Part shown: piece by piece, positions 1 to 8,895 of the stretch | How the letters are laid out: each line of letters starts with the position of its first letter | How positions within the stretch are numbered: the first letter of the stretch is position 1 | Assembly: GCA_947502145.1 (NCBI GenBank) | Contig: CANMYO010000001.1 | Span: 1,605,501 to 1,669,500, forward strand | Origin: an uncultured Paracoccaceae bacterium | GTDB taxonomy: Bacteria; Pseudomonadota; Alphaproteobacteria; Rhodobacterales; Rhodobacteraceae | DNA: 64,000 nucleotides | Direction of reading: 5' to 3' | Made by a program: the position numbers and the translations under genes | The notes under the pieces: model-generated | Seen by the model: the letters and a program-made list of their open reading frames with translations, nothing else | Databases searched by the model: none | Told to the model about the DNA's origin: nothing

Positions 1-447
1 GATCAGGTTGGCGGGCAGGGTGATGTCCCGATTGACCTGGCGCAGCACCTCAGGTCGGGTCACTTTTTCATAGGCCACTCGCGCCAGCGCGTAATAATCC
101 GCGCTGTCCAGACCGGCACAGACCCCATGTTTGTTCCATTGATACCAGGCGAGGCCTGATGTCCCCATGATATCCGCCATATCCGCGGTTTGCGCGCGTG
201 TGGGGTTGCGAAACCGGCTGCGGCAATTGGTGGGCCAGCCCTGTTCATATTGTGGCCAAAGCCCATGCAGAATCCATCCAAACCCGGCGCCGGTATCGCA
301 TTGCGACGACCCGCGGGCATCGCCTTCGATTGCGCACCAGTTGGGCGACCAGGACAGCGACAGAACGTAATAGTCAAATTCACCCGCGACGTCCTGAGCG
401 GCAGCGGGTTGGGACAGGCACAGCAGTAATGCAAGAAGGTGGCGCAT
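1..447 (-). CDS. Ribonuclease T2 family protein, secreted (3' end cut by window edge)
   Basis: This is an endoribonuclease of the RNase T2 family, exported to the periplasm or outside. The reading frame starts with ATG at 447 and stays open to base 1, so only about 149 N-terminal residues are visible. The first ~18 residues (MRHLLALLLCLSQPAAAQ) form a signal peptide. The first active-site box is seen as WILHGLWPQ and the second as WYQWNKHGVCAG, which keeps the K-H-G core, with Tyr-Gln where many family members have His-Glu before the Trp. Family knowledge: these enzymes cut single-stranded RNA through two histidines, and both box histidines are present. It is transcribed away from the DUF1013 gene, with 130 bp between the two starts. 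The family call is firm; the missing C-terminus cannot be judged. Confidence 0.9.
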   Translation of the reverse strand, partial: MRHLLALLLCLSQPAAAQDVAGEFDYYVLSLSWSPNWCAIEGDARGSSQCDTGAGFGWILHGLWPQYEQGWPTNCRSRFRNPTRAQTADMADIMGTSGLAWYQWNKHGVCAGLDSADYYALARVAYEKVTRPEVLRQVNRDITLPANLI

Positions 448-577
448 TTGGGGTCTTTCCTAACGGCGTTTGCGCGACTATATACGGCACAAGTTCCCCG
501 ACAATGCGAACCCGGCCGAAAGCGGTCTGCCCCTTCAAGGGCGTGGGAGAGGCTTGTCTGATGAGATGGAGATGATG

Positions 578-1333
578 ATGTCTAACCTACCAATTATGGC
601 CAAGGCGACCGCCGTTTGGCTGTGCGACAACACCACAATCACGTTCAAGCAGATTGCTGATTTCTGCGGCCTGCACGAGTTGGAAGTGCAAGGGATTGCC
701 GACGGCGATGTCGCGACCGGCGTCAAGGGGTTTGACCCGATTGCCAACAAGCAACTGACGCAGGATGAAATCGACAAGGCCGAATCAAATCCGCTGCACA
801 AGCTGAAACTTCTGTACAATCCAGCCTCTGCCGGCGAGGAAAAGCGCCGCGGCCCCCGGTATACGCCGTTGTCAAAACGGCAGGATCGGCCTGCGTCGAT
901 CTATTGGCTGGTCAAGTTCCACCCAGAGCTGTCGGACGGCCAGATCAGCAAGCTGGTTGGCACCACCAAGCCGACCATCCAGGCGATTCGGGAACGGACA
1001 CATTGGAACATCAACAATCTTGAGCCGATTGACCCCGTGGCACTTGGCCTGTGCAAACAGTCGGAACTGGACGCCGCTGTGCAAAAGGCCAACGCCAAGA
1101 AGGCCAAGGAAGGCACGGTGATGTCGGACGATGAGCGGCGCAAGCTGGTCAGCACCGAGCAGTCGCTGGGTATGGATCCGGAGCCGAAAATGCCAAGCGC
1201 GATTGCAGGCCTTGAAACCTTTAGCCTGACCGATCCGCGCGATGAGGATGAAGAAGAAAAAGATACCCGCGACGTGGCCGATGCGGATAGCTTCTTCAAC
1301 CTGCCTGACGATGATGGCAGTTCCGAAGACTAA
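578..1333 (+). CDS. trcR: DUF1013 family protein, TrcR-like cell-cycle transcription factor
   Basis: This acidic protein of about 251 aa carries the conserved alphaproteobacterial DUF1013 region: ATAVWLCDNTTITFKQIADF, then HELEVQGIADGD, and a KLVGTTKPTIQAIRERTHWN helix-turn-helix-like stretch. In Caulobacter the DUF1013 protein TrcR associates with RNA polymerase and affects cell-cycle transcription; the same role here is inference. The C-terminal third is rich in Asp and Glu and looks disordered. Several in-frame ATGs (566, 572, 575, 578) occur; 578 is chosen because GGAG lies six bases upstream. Longer starts from 470 have no ribosome site and lack the family look. A rho-independent terminator follows 25 bp after the stop, so the gene is probably monocistronic. 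Confidence 0.82.
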   Translation: MSNLPIMAKATAVWLCDNTTITFKQIADFCGLHELEVQGIADGDVATGVKGFDPIANKQLTQDEIDKAESNPLHKLKLLYNPASAGEEKRRGPRYTPLSKRQDRPASIYWLVKFHPELSDGQISKLVGTTKPTIQAIRERTHWNINNLEPIDPVALGLCKQSELDAAVQKANAKKAKEGTVMSDDERRKLVSTEQSLGMDPEPKMPSAIAGLETFSLTDPRDEDEEEKDTRDVADADSFFNLPDDDGSSED

Positions 1334-1358
1334 GCGACGGCAACCTTATGGCACAATC

Positions 1359-1394
1359 GCCCCGCACGGATCATCCGCTGCGGGGCTTTTGTTT
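1359..1394 (+). terminator. Rho-independent terminator after the DUF1013 gene
   Basis: An 8-bp perfect GC-rich stem (GCCCCGCA at 1359-1366 with TGCGGGGC at 1379-1386) is followed directly by TTTTGTTT. It stands 25 bp after the stop of the DUF1013 gene and is oriented to end that transcript before the convergent recR gene. Confidence 0.85.
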
Positions 1395-1529
1395 GCCTGA
1401 CGGGCGTTGTGTTGTTTTCGTGCCGGGACAGCCGGTTCATCGTTTAACCCTGCCATCGTTTAAAGCCGCGTGCCGGGAACCGGTCATGACGGCGACTGCG
1501 GGTGATGCAAAACGACAAATCCGGTCGGG

Positions 1530-2123
1530 TCACAGGCTGCGGCGGGCATTGAGCGCGGCGGTGATTGTCCCATCGTCGAGGTAGTCAAGTTCGCCGCCAA
1601 CGGGGACGCCTTGTGCAAGCGATGTCACGGTTACGCCGCTCAATTGGTCGGCGATGTAGTGGGCCGTTGTCTGGCCGTCGATCGTCGCCCCAAGCGCGAG
1701 GATCACCTCGGTTATGGCTTCGGTCTTGATCCGGTCGATCAGTTTTGGGATGCGCAGTTCTGCAGGTCCGACGGCGTCAAGCGCTGACAGTGTGCCGCCC
1801 AGAACGTGATACCGGCCCTTGAACACCTGCGCGCGTTCCATCGCCCAGAGGTCGGCGACATCCTCGACAATGCAGATTTCACCGGTGCCACGCTTTTCAG
1901 ACGTACAGATATCGCAGATGTCGGTCGTGCCGATGTTGCCGCAATTGAGACATTCCCGCGCCGTTGTGCCGACCTTGAGCATGGCCTCTGCCAGTGGAAT
2001 CAATTGCAGGCTGCGTTTCTTGATCAGGTGCAACACGGCACGGCGAGCCGAGCGCGGCCCAAGCCCCGGCAGTTTGGACAGGAGCGAGATCAGGTTTTCA
2101 AGATCGTCGGTGCCATTGCTCAT
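1530..2123 (-). CDS. recR: Recombination protein RecR
   Basis: RecR works with RecF and RecO to load RecA at single-strand gaps. The 197-aa product has the family order: helix-hairpin-helix (about residues 10-35, with [16 protein letters not shown]), a four-cysteine zinc site (Cys58, Cys61, Cys70, Cys73), a Toprim domain beginning at GEICIVED, and the C-terminal [14 protein letters not shown] segment. The ATG at 2123 is chosen over an upstream in-frame ATG at 2165 because [12 protein letters not shown] aligns with the usual RecR start. It follows ebfC on the same strand with a 73-bp gap. The pairing of dnaX, ebfC and recR is a common bacterial arrangement. Confidence 0.96.
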   Translation of the reverse strand: MSNGTDDLENLISLLSKLPGLGPRSARRAVLHLIKKRSLQLIPLAEAMLKVGTTARECLNCGNIGTTDICDICTSEKRGTGEICIVEDVADLWAMERAQVFKGRYHVLGGTLSALDAVGPAELRIPKLIDRIKTEAITEVILALGATIDGQTTAHYIADQLSGVTVTSLAQGVPVGGELDYLDDGTITAALNARRSL

Positions 2124-2196
2124 TACGTGTGGTCCCATCCAGGCCTGCGGGGCCGGAACCTGCACGACATATGATTGTGCTGTGGCAGGGCGGACC

Positions 2197-2541
2197 TCAG
2201 AATGGCAGGTTCATGCCGGGCGGCAAGCCAAGATCTTCTGCCATTTTGGCCATCTCTTTCTGGGATCGCTCGGCGGCTTTGGACTGTGCGTCCTTGATCG
2301 CTGCAAGAATCAGATCTTCGACCACTTCCTTGTCATCGCCGTTGAAGATGCTGGGGTCGATATCAAGCCCCTTGAGTTCACCCTTTGCGGTTGCTGTCGC
2401 CTTGACCAGACCTGCACCGCTTTTGCCGGTGACCATGACGTTTTCAAGGTCGTCCTGCATCTGGGCCATTTTGCCCTGCATTTCCTGCGCCTGTTTCATC
2501 ATCTTGGCCATGTCGCCAAGACCGCCGAGTCCTTTGAGCAT
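2197..2541 (-). CDS. ebfC: YbaB/EbfC family nucleoid-associated protein
   Basis: This small (114 aa) DNA-binding protein of the YbaB/EbfC family has a Met/Gln-rich N-terminal helix ([20 protein letters not shown]), a central beta segment including the [15 protein letters not shown] region, and a C-terminal helix ending in [11 protein letters not shown], as is typical. Family members bind DNA as dimers and are nearly always next to dnaX and recR. The start is the ATG at 2541, preceded by GGAAGGA at a spacing of six; a TTG one codon earlier is less likely. recR follows on the same strand. dnaX, usually adjacent upstream, is separated here by an opposite-strand histidine phosphatase. Confidence 0.95.
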   Translation of the reverse strand: MLKGLGGLGDMAKMMKQAQEMQGKMAQMQDDLENVMVTGKSGAGLVKATATAKGELKGLDIDPSIFNGDDKEVVEDLILAAIKDAQSKAAERSQKEMAKMAEDLGLPPGMNLPF

Positions 2542-2668
2542 CAAGTATCCTTCCTCTGGTTGATGTCTAGATAATCTGTCGGGTGGCTGCTCACAAGTTC
2601 AGCCTTTATCCGACAAAAAGAATCAGTTATTTATATCCGAGTAAATTACTCAGATATAGGATCACGAA

Positions 2669-3292
2669 ATGAAACCCTTTCGACACCCTTCCCGGCGCAA
2701 TCTTGCGACAGCCACGGCGATGTTGGCTTTGCTGGCTTTACCGTCACTGTCGCAGGCCGACGACCTGTCGCCACCGGCGCTGATTGATGCGCTGAAATCG
2801 GGTGGGCACGTTATCTATTTGCGCCATGCCATGACGGAATCGGATTATGCCGACCAGCGCAACGCGGTCATGGGCGATTGCGCCACGCAACGGGTACTGA
2901 GCGAATCCGGCTGGACGCAAGCCAAGGCCATTGGCGCGGCAATTGCAGCGCTGGAGATTCCGATCAGTGAGGTGGTGAGCAGTGAGTATTGCCGGGCATG
3001 GCAGACCGCTGATCTGGCCTTTGGGACCTATCACACCGATGCGGCCCTGAATTTTGCCCCGGCAGAGGATTATGCTGACACGGATATCGCGAAGATGCGC
3101 GAAAATGTGCGTCCGCTGCTGTCGAAAACACCGGTTGCGGGCAATCTGGTTGTGGTTGGACACGATGACCCGTTCGAAGCGGCGACGGGCATTTACCCAG
3201 AACCACAAGGCGTGGCTTATGTGGTCAAGCCCATGGGAGACGGGTTTGAAATCCTGGGCCGGATTGGACCGGACGACTGGCCGGAAAGCTAA
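2669..3292 (+). CDS. Exported histidine phosphatase (RHG superfamily) protein
   Basis: A 207-aa protein with a signal peptide (hydrophobic LATATAMLALLALPSLSQA, cleavage near Ala30) and a branch-2-like histidine phosphatase fold: the catalytic motif appears as YLRHAMTES and the second histidine as VVVGHDDPFEAATG. The family transfers phosphate through the first His; the substrate cannot be read from the sequence. The gene lies on the plus strand between the minus-strand dnaX and ebfC, and its stop codon overlaps that of dnaX by 4 bp (3289-3292), so it appears inserted into the dnaX-ebfC-recR series. No terminator is visible at its 3' end. The fold assignment is good; the physiological role is unknown. 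Confidence 0.85.
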   Translation: MKPFRHPSRRNLATATAMLALLALPSLSQADDLSPPALIDALKSGGHVIYLRHAMTESDYADQRNAVMGDCATQRVLSESGWTQAKAIGAAIAALEIPISEVVSSEYCRAWQTADLAFGTYHTDAALNFAPAEDYADTDIAKMRENVRPLLSKTPVAGNLVVVGHDDPFEAATGIYPEPQGVAYVVKPMGDGFEILGRIGPDDWPES

Positions 3293-5040
3293 TCCTCGTC
3301 GAAGGGATCCCATTCATCGTCAACTTCGGGCAGGGCGTCTTCGAGCGCGTCCTGCGCCTTGTCGGATTCGGTTTCGATCTTGGTGATCCGGGCCTTTGGA
3401 AAGGCTGAGATCACGGCCTGCACAAGCGGATGTGCTTCTGCCTCTGCCTTGAGTGCATTTTCGGCCGCATCACGGCGCTCTGCGATAGTCGACGCGCCAC
3501 CTTCGCTGACTACAGTGATCGCCCAGCGATTGCCGGTCCAGGCCTGCAGGCGTGAGCCGAGCTTTTGCACCAGATCGCGCGGGGCCTTGTCCGTGGGGTT
3601 CACCTCGATCCGGCCAGGCTGGTAGTTCACCAGCCGCAAGGTGGTCTCAACCTCGATCAGAAGTTTCACATCGCGGTGAGCGCGGATCAGGTTCACCACA
3701 TCTTCGAACCGCGCGTAATGCGCCAGCGCCTCCGGTGCGAGATCAGCGGCGAGCGCTGCGCTGGGCCCGGATGGGCCTGAATGGGTCGGGGCAGGTGATT
3801 GAGACATGGCACTGGTGGGGCTACCCTGACCCTGTGGTGCGGGACGCCCGCCGGACGGGCCATCAGAGGGCGGCGGTGTGGCGTCCTTCAATTTGCGGAC
3901 AAGTTCATCCGGGGCGGGCAGATCTGCCACATGGGTCAGCCGGATCACAGCCATTTCGGCGGCCATCATCGCATTTGGCGCGTGGGCGACTTCTTCTATT
4001 GATTTCAAGAGCATCTGCCACATCCGGCTGAGCACACGCATCGGCAGTCCTGCGGCCATCGCCTGCCCGCGCGTGCGTTCATCGGGGCTGATTGTCGGGT
4101 CGTCGGCGGCGTCGGGCGTGATCTTGATGACGCTGACCCAATGGCAGACCTCTGCCAGATCGCGCAGCACCGCCATAGGGTCGGCCCCGTCCGCGTATTG
4201 GGTGGAAAGTTCGGTCATTGCCGCGGCGGCCTCTCCGCGCAGGATCATGTCAAACAGATCAAGCACGCGGCCCCGGTCGGCAAGGCCCAGCATTGCGCGG
4301 ACCTGATCGGCGGTCGTTTCGCCCGCGCCGTGGCTGATCGCTTGATCCAACAGCGATTGCGCGTCGCGGGCTGACCCCTCTGCCGCGCGGGTAATCAGCG
4401 CCAGGGCGTCATCCGTAATCTCTGCATTTTCGGCATTTGCCGTCTTTCGCAACAGGGCGATCATTACTTCGGGTTCGATCCGGCGCAGATCAAAGCGCTG
4501 GCACCGCGATAAAACCGTCACCGGCACTTGCCGGATTTCGGTTGTGGCAAAGATGAATTTCACGTGGGCGGGGGGTTCCTCAAGCGTTTTGAGCAGCGCG
4601 TTGAAAGCGCTTTTTGACAGCATGTGAACCTCATCAATGATGAAGATCTTGTAGCGTGCCGTGGCAGCGCGGTAGCTGACCGTTTCGATGATTGCATCGC
4701 GGATGTTCTGCACGCCGGTATTTGAGGCCGCATCCATTTCCATCACATCAACGTGGCGGCCTTCCATGATCGCCACACAATGTTCGCAAACGCCGCAGGG
4801 TTGCGTCGTCGGGCCGCCGTTTCCGTCCGGGCCAATGCAATTCATCCCCTTGGCGATGATCCGCGCTGTCGTGGTTTTGCCGGTTCCGCGAATGCCGGTC
4901 ATGATGAAGGCCTGCGCGATCCGGTCCGCTTCGAACGCATTTTTCAGCGTGCGCACCATGGCATCCTGCCCCACCAGATCGGCAAAGGTTTCGGGCCGAT
5001 ATTTCCGGGCGAGCACTTGATAGGCGGGTTGGTCGGACAT
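3289..5040 (-). CDS. dnaX: DNA polymerase III subunits gamma and tau
   Basis: This is the clamp-loader ATPase of the replicative polymerase. The 583-aa product has an AAA+ module with Walker A GIRGTGKT (residues 49-56), four zinc cysteines (68, 82, 85, 88), Walker B IIDEVHML (134-141) and sensor-1 ATTEIRQVPVTVLSRCQRFD. A Pro/Ser/Gly-rich linker near residues 380-430 precedes a tau-like C-terminal domain ending in a strongly acidic tail (EDALPEVDDEWDPFDED). The start at 5040 gives the normal family N-terminus (YQVLARKYRPETFADLVGQ). It is followed by ebfC and recR after an interrupting opposite-strand gene. I cannot tell whether a shorter gamma form is produced. Confidence 0.97.
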   Translation of the reverse strand: MSDQPAYQVLARKYRPETFADLVGQDAMVRTLKNAFEADRIAQAFIMTGIRGTGKTTTARIIAKGMNCIGPDGNGGPTTQPCGVCEHCVAIMEGRHVDVMEMDAASNTGVQNIRDAIIETVSYRAATARYKIFIIDEVHMLSKSAFNALLKTLEEPPAHVKFIFATTEIRQVPVTVLSRCQRFDLRRIEPEVMIALLRKTANAENAEITDDALALITRAAEGSARDAQSLLDQAISHGAGETTADQVRAMLGLADRGRVLDLFDMILRGEAAAAMTELSTQYADGADPMAVLRDLAEVCHWVSVIKITPDAADDPTISPDERTRGQAMAAGLPMRVLSRMWQMLLKSIEEVAHAPNAMMAAEMAVIRLTHVADLPAPDELVRKLKDATPPPSDGPSGGRPAPQGQGSPTSAMSQSPAPTHSGPSGPSAALAADLAPEALAHYARFEDVVNLIRAHRDVKLLIEVETTLRLVNYQPGRIEVNPTDKAPRDLVQKLGSRLQAWTGNRWAITVVSEGGASTIAERRDAAENALKAEAEAHPLVQAVISAFPKARITKIETESDKAQDALEDALPEVDDEWDPFDED

Positions 5041-5077
5041 GGATGCTTTCTTGCCGGGATTCGGGAACGCTCAGATG

Positions 5078-5440
5078 CTACGCATCTGCGGCGACTTCTG
5101 CCAGTAACCATTTGCGAAAGGTGACAATCTTGGGGCGTGTCTCCGGGAGTTCGGATGGATCATCCAGTATCCGTGCCCGTTCTCGCTGATCTGCGCAAAG
5201 GGTTGGGCCAGCCGCCCAGCTCGCAGTTCTGATGGAAAGAACAGCGGGTTCAGAACGGCGACACCTTTGCCGGCCAATGCGGCTGCGAAATCGACAGAGT
5301 GCGCCTCACTTGTGATGCGCACGGCCATTCTGGGGCTGACGGATGCCAACTGCCCGGCAGAACGGCCATGTTCCGACAGGTGCCCGATGTGCCGATGGGC
5401 AGTCAGGACCGGTCAACCCTTGCGGTGCTGATGTTGCAGG
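5078..5440 (-). pseudogene. Decayed LysR-family regulator, C-terminal remnant with frameshift
   Basis: Minus-strand translation gives the end of a LysR effector-binding domain: AVRITSEAHSVDFAAALAGK, then GVAVLNPLFFPSELRAGRLA and ENGHGYWMIHP. The expected ending, ELPETRPKIVTFRKWLLAEV followed by AADA and a stop (5078-5080), is in a different frame, so a frameshift lies near 5150-5160. Upstream the frame is broken again by a stop near 5420, and no helix-turn-helix DNA-binding domain can be found before the ankyrin gene. The remnant fills most of the 556-bp gap between dnaX and the ankyrin gene. It could instead reflect sequence errors, but the missing N-terminal half argues for real decay. The 5' boundary is approximate. 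Confidence 0.7.
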
Positions 5441-5596
5441 GCGCGGTGTTTTGCGGTAATTCCAAGGGGCCGGTTGGGCGGCATCCAGGTTCGCGGAAAG
5501 CTGACATCGGCACCCTTTCACATTCCGAGACGACCAATTTCTGGTTTTTCTCATCGCCCTGATAGCGAACCACGGGCGATATGGATGAGGAAGCCC

Positions 5597-7120
5597 ATGA
5601 CTGATGCTCTGGATGGTCTGCGCAGGCAGGCAAAAAACCTACAAAAATCTTATGAAGCTGGTGACACGCATGCGCGGGATCGCGTGCGCGCGCATTCGCC
5701 GCGCCCCGGCGGGGTCGCGTTGAAGAGGGCTGATTTTCTGCACGTGATCGCGCAGGAAAACAGCTATGCCTCTTGGCCTGACATGAAACTGGCAGTGCAG
5801 ACGCAGGGTTTGGACCGTGCCACGAAACTGCAACGGCTCAAGCTGGCGCTTGCGCATGGCCAGAACACTGTGGTTGCGGCGCTGTTGCAGGACACGCCCG
5901 ATCTGGCTGACGGGCATTTTGGATTGCAGGTTGCCCTGCTGGATTCCCGGGCGGTGCTTGCTGCCCTTGCGCAGAATCCTTCCCTCGCGGTTCGGCTCGC
6001 GGGGCCACGCAGGCCAATGCTGCATCTGGCCTTTTCGCGCTGCATACATTTGTGGCCGGACCGACGCGATGCGATGATCGAGATTGCGCGGGCGCTAGTG
6101 AATGCCGGCGCCGATGTGAACGATAACCTGCAGCATGAGGGGCAGCCACTGTCGGCACTTTATGGTGCAATCGGACATGCCGATAACATGGTACTTGCGC
6201 GCTGGTTGCTTGCCAATGGGGCGAACCCGAACGACGGTGAGTCGCTTTATCACGCCACTGAACTTGGTCACTGCGAAGGGTTGGAAATGCTGCTGGAACA
6301 CGGGGCCAATCCTGCGGGGACCAACGCGCTGTTGCGGGCGATGGATGCCGATGACGTCGAGATGGTTGCCATGCTGCTTGAGGCGGGGGCCGATCCCAAC
6401 GAGCATAACGCTGACGCTGTTGGTGGCGCGCACCCAACGGTCATTCCGGTCCTGCATCAGGCTGCACGCCGGCAGGTCAGCGACGAGATGTGCCGCCTGC
6501 TGCTGGATGCGGGGGCCGATCCGGGGCGCGAGTTTCAATGGGCAAGCGCCTATGCGTTTGCCTGCGTTTACGGGCATAGAGGGCTGGCCCGGATGATCGC
6601 GGATCGTGGTCCGGTGCCAGATCTCTCGCCCGCTGAGCAGTTGCTGGCGCAGGCCGCGCAGGGGCAGGTGCCGCCGGGCACCTATCTGGACGAGGCGCAA
6701 TTGCCACCCGCATATGCCCATATCATCCGTGATATCCTGCCCTTGCCGGGCAAGTTGGCCCATTTGCGCGCGCTGGTCGATCTTGGCATGTATCATGACA
6801 AAGTCGATAGTGAGGGTTTAACACCTGTTCAGGTCGCCGGTTGGGAGGGGCTGCCGGATATTCTGGAATATATGCTGTCTCTCAAGCCGGATTTGAGCCA
6901 TGTGAACGGCTATGGCGGCACCTTGCTGAGTACAATTGTACATGGGTCAGAGAACAATCCGGCACGCGGAACCCGGAATTACGTCGGCTGTGCGCGGCTT
7001 GCGCTGGATGCGGGCGTTGCGTTGCCGCGGCGGATGCCGGACCTCGCAGGGGACCCTGTCCTGTCTGCATTTCTGGCAGATTGGGCGGCGGCCCACCCCG
7101 GGCAGGTTGTCGATGCGTGA
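5597..7120 (+). CDS. Ankyrin-repeat protein
   Basis: A 507-aa protein with no signal peptide. The N-terminal ~75 residues (ALDGLRRQAKNLQKSYEAGD, then FLHVIAQENSYASWPDMKLA) form a helical domain common to alphaproteobacterial ankyrin proteins. From about residue 150 several ankyrin-like units follow, for example ARALVNAGADVNDN, LARWLLANGANPNDGE, LEMLLEHGANPAG, VAMLLEAGADPNEH and CRLLLDAGADPGRE. Ankyrin repeats bind proteins; the partner is unknown. The ATG at 5597 has GAGGAAG just upstream. The stop codon overlaps the start of the following phosphatase by one base (TGATG), so the two are probably translated together. No catalytic domain is seen. Confidence 0.85.
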   Translation: MTDALDGLRRQAKNLQKSYEAGDTHARDRVRAHSPRPGGVALKRADFLHVIAQENSYASWPDMKLAVQTQGLDRATKLQRLKLALAHGQNTVVAALLQDTPDLADGHFGLQVALLDSRAVLAALAQNPSLAVRLAGPRRPMLHLAFSRCIHLWPDRRDAMIEIARALVNAGADVNDNLQHEGQPLSALYGAIGHADNMVLARWLLANGANPNDGESLYHATELGHCEGLEMLLEHGANPAGTNALLRAMDADDVEMVAMLLEAGADPNEHNADAVGGAHPTVIPVLHQAARRQVSDEMCRLLLDAGADPGREFQWASAYAFACVYGHRGLARMIADRGPVPDLSPAEQLLAQAAQGQVPPGTYLDEAQLPPAYAHIIRDILPLPGKLAHLRALVDLGMYHDKVDSEGLTPVQVAGWEGLPDILEYMLSLKPDLSHVNGYGGTLLSTIVHGSENNPARGTRNYVGCARLALDAGVALPRRMPDLAGDPVLSAFLADWAAAHPGQVVDA

Positions 7121-7620
7121 TGCCTGAGTTCGCAGCACATGAGATAGGCGTGGCAGGCGGCGTGCTTGCCATTTCCGCGATGCCGGGGCGCACGCGACAT
7201 TACGGCGCTGATTGGCAAAGGCTGATCGCGTGGCGGCCCGATCTGGTGATTACGATGGTGCAAATTCATGAGCTGGCCCGCAAAGGTGCGGGGTCTTTGG
7301 GGCATGATCTGGCAAACGCCGGGGTGAGTTGGCTGCACCTGCCCCTGCCGGATTACGGCGCGCCTGATGCCGCCTTTGATGCGGATTGGCCCAAGGTCGA
7401 AACGCAGGTTCTGGGCCGTCTGCGCGGGGGTGGTCGGATATTGGTGCATTGTTACGGCGGATGTGGAAGGTCCGGCATGGTGATGTTGCGGCTGATGCTG
7501 GCGGCTGGCGTTCCTGACGCGCTGGCAAGCCTGCGACATCTGCGCCCCTGTGCAATTGAGACAGAGGCGCAGATGGCTTGGGCGATGCAGGGCAGTCACC
7601 CGCCGGAACGCCCGGCCTGA
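7120..7620 (+). CDS. CX5R (dual-specificity/tyrosine type) protein phosphatase
   Basis: A 166-aa cytoplasmic protein with the cysteine phosphatase signature HCYGGCGRSGM (HCx5RSG) near residue 110 and an upstream candidate general acid Asp in LHLPLPDYGAPD. Family members hydrolyse phosphotyrosine or other phosphoester substrates through a cysteinyl-phosphate intermediate. The start ATG overlaps the stop of the ankyrin gene by one base, implying translational coupling and a possible physical or functional link: the ankyrin protein could present substrates. The rsgA gene is convergent, ending 5 bp beyond. The phosphatase fold is well supported by the loop; substrate and pathway are unknown. Confidence 0.85.
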   Translation: MPEFAAHEIGVAGGVLAISAMPGRTRHYGADWQRLIAWRPDLVITMVQIHELARKGAGSLGHDLANAGVSWLHLPLPDYGAPDAAFDADWPKVETQVLGRLRGGGRILVHCYGGCGRSGMVMLRLMLAAGVPDALASLRHLRPCAIETEAQMAWAMQGSHPPERPA

Positions 7621-7625
7621 GCCGG

Positions 7626-8660
7626 CTAGCGCCGCTTTTTCGCCATGGCGTTTTTAACTATTTTGCCAAACTTCTTATTGCGATCACGGGCCTGTGCGAT
7701 GGTCTCGGTCGCGTAAAGGTCTTCGCGCTTGAGCTTTTGAAACCGTTTCAGACGGTCAGGATCGATATCTCCCGTTTTTATTGCGGCCTGAACCGCGCAG
7801 CCCGGTTCGCTTTCGTGCTGGCAATCGCGGAACTTGCATTGCCCCGTCAGTTCGCTGATCTCGGGGAAGGTTGCGTCGATGCCGTAGGCCACGTCGGCAA
7901 CGCCAAGCCCACGCATCCCCGGCGTATCAATCAGCCAGCCACCAGTTGGAATTTGGTGAAGACTGCGGCCCGTTGTCGTATGGCGTCCGCGGGCGTCGTC
8001 TTCGCGGATTCCCTGTGTGGCAGCGTCGCCGCCGGTCAGGGCATTGGCAAGCGTGGTTTTCCCGACGCCGGATGATCCGGCAAGCGCAACCGTCTGCCCC
8101 GGCCCGCACCACGGCGCGAGCGTTTCAACAACGCCGGCATCCTTGGCATTCACCGCACGCACCGACAGATCACGGCCAAGGGCCTGTGCCTGATCGACAT
8201 AAGTGTCCGGAGCGTCTGATTGATCAGCCTTGGTCAGCAGGATGACTGGGGTGATGTCGGCGTCATGGGCCAACGCCAGATAGCGCTCAAGCCGGGCGAC
8301 GTTGAAATCGGCGTTGCAGGAGGTGGTGATAAACAGTGTGTCGATGTTTGCTGCAATCAATTGGCGTTCACCCGTGGCATATTCTTTGCCGCGTTGCAGC
8401 GTGCTGCCACGGTCCAGCCGCCGTTCAACCCGGCGGTTTTCGGGATCGCAGATCACCCAATCCCCGACGGCCATTTCAGCCGTTGAGACCCCCGGATCAA
8501 GTGTGAGATCAAGCGGCCCGTCGGCGGTCAGGGCGGTTACTGTCGTGCGCTGCACACTGCTGATGCGCGCAGGTGTGAAGGTTTCAAGCTCTTCCAGATC
8601 AAGCTGTGAAAGGTAGAAATTTGTCCAGCCCAGATCGGCCAGTGTAATGGAATTGGTCAA
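7626..8660 (-). CDS. rsgA: Ribosome small-subunit-dependent GTPase RsgA
   Basis: RsgA is a circularly permuted GTPase that helps late maturation of the 30S subunit. Visible motifs in order: G4 TKAD, G1 GSSGVGKTT, the switch segment GRHTTTGRSL, G3 DTPGMRGLG, then a zinc site in CKFRDCQHESEPGC, and a basic C-terminus ending in AMAKKRR. An N-terminal OB-like domain precedes the GTPase. No ATG fits; TTG at 8658-8660 is chosen because GAGGA lies six bases upstream and the protein then begins (M)TNSITLADLGW, like relatives. A TTG at 8687 would give nine more residues. Length 344 aa is normal. It is transcribed downstream of the SRP RNA on the same strand. Confidence 0.93.
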   Translation of the reverse strand: MTNSITLADLGWTNFYLSQLDLEELETFTPARISSVQRTTVTALTADGPLDLTLDPGVSTAEMAVGDWVICDPENRRVERRLDRGSTLQRGKEYATGERQLIAANIDTLFITTSCNADFNVARLERYLALAHDADITPVILLTKADQSDAPDTYVDQAQALGRDLSVRAVNAKDAGVVETLAPWCGPGQTVALAGSSGVGKTTLANALTGGDAATQGIREDDARGRHTTTGRSLHQIPTGGWLIDTPGMRGLGVADVAYGIDATFPEISELTGQCKFRDCQHESEPGCAVQAAIKTGDIDPDRLKRFQKLKREDLYATETIAQARDRNKKFGKIVKNAMAKKRR

Positions 8661-8895
8661 AGCGATGTCCTCGCGAGAGAATGGCAATCGACACCCGCCG
8701 TGTTGGCAGGGTCGGGGTCAACCGGTGGGGACATCGACAATAGGGTCAGCGCACCCGAACCGGGAGGAAGGTCACGACACTCATGTTTAGCCCTCCTGTG
8801 CTGAGGCTTGTTTGTCATATCGGGGCGGAACCTGGTGCGACCGCTGGGCGGTTTCCCAATGTCCCGGACGCGAATCTGCCAGCGCAGATCTGCGA

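Noticed and set aside
60-434. Minus-strand 124-codon frame near the window start
   Set aside because: The neighbouring minus-strand frame from 447 encodes RNase T2 with signal peptide and both active-site boxes, so this is a shadow frame.
1348-1584. Plus-strand 78-codon frame between the DUF1013 gene and recR
   Set aside because: It contains the terminator hairpin and overlaps the recR 3' end; no ribosome site or conserved features.
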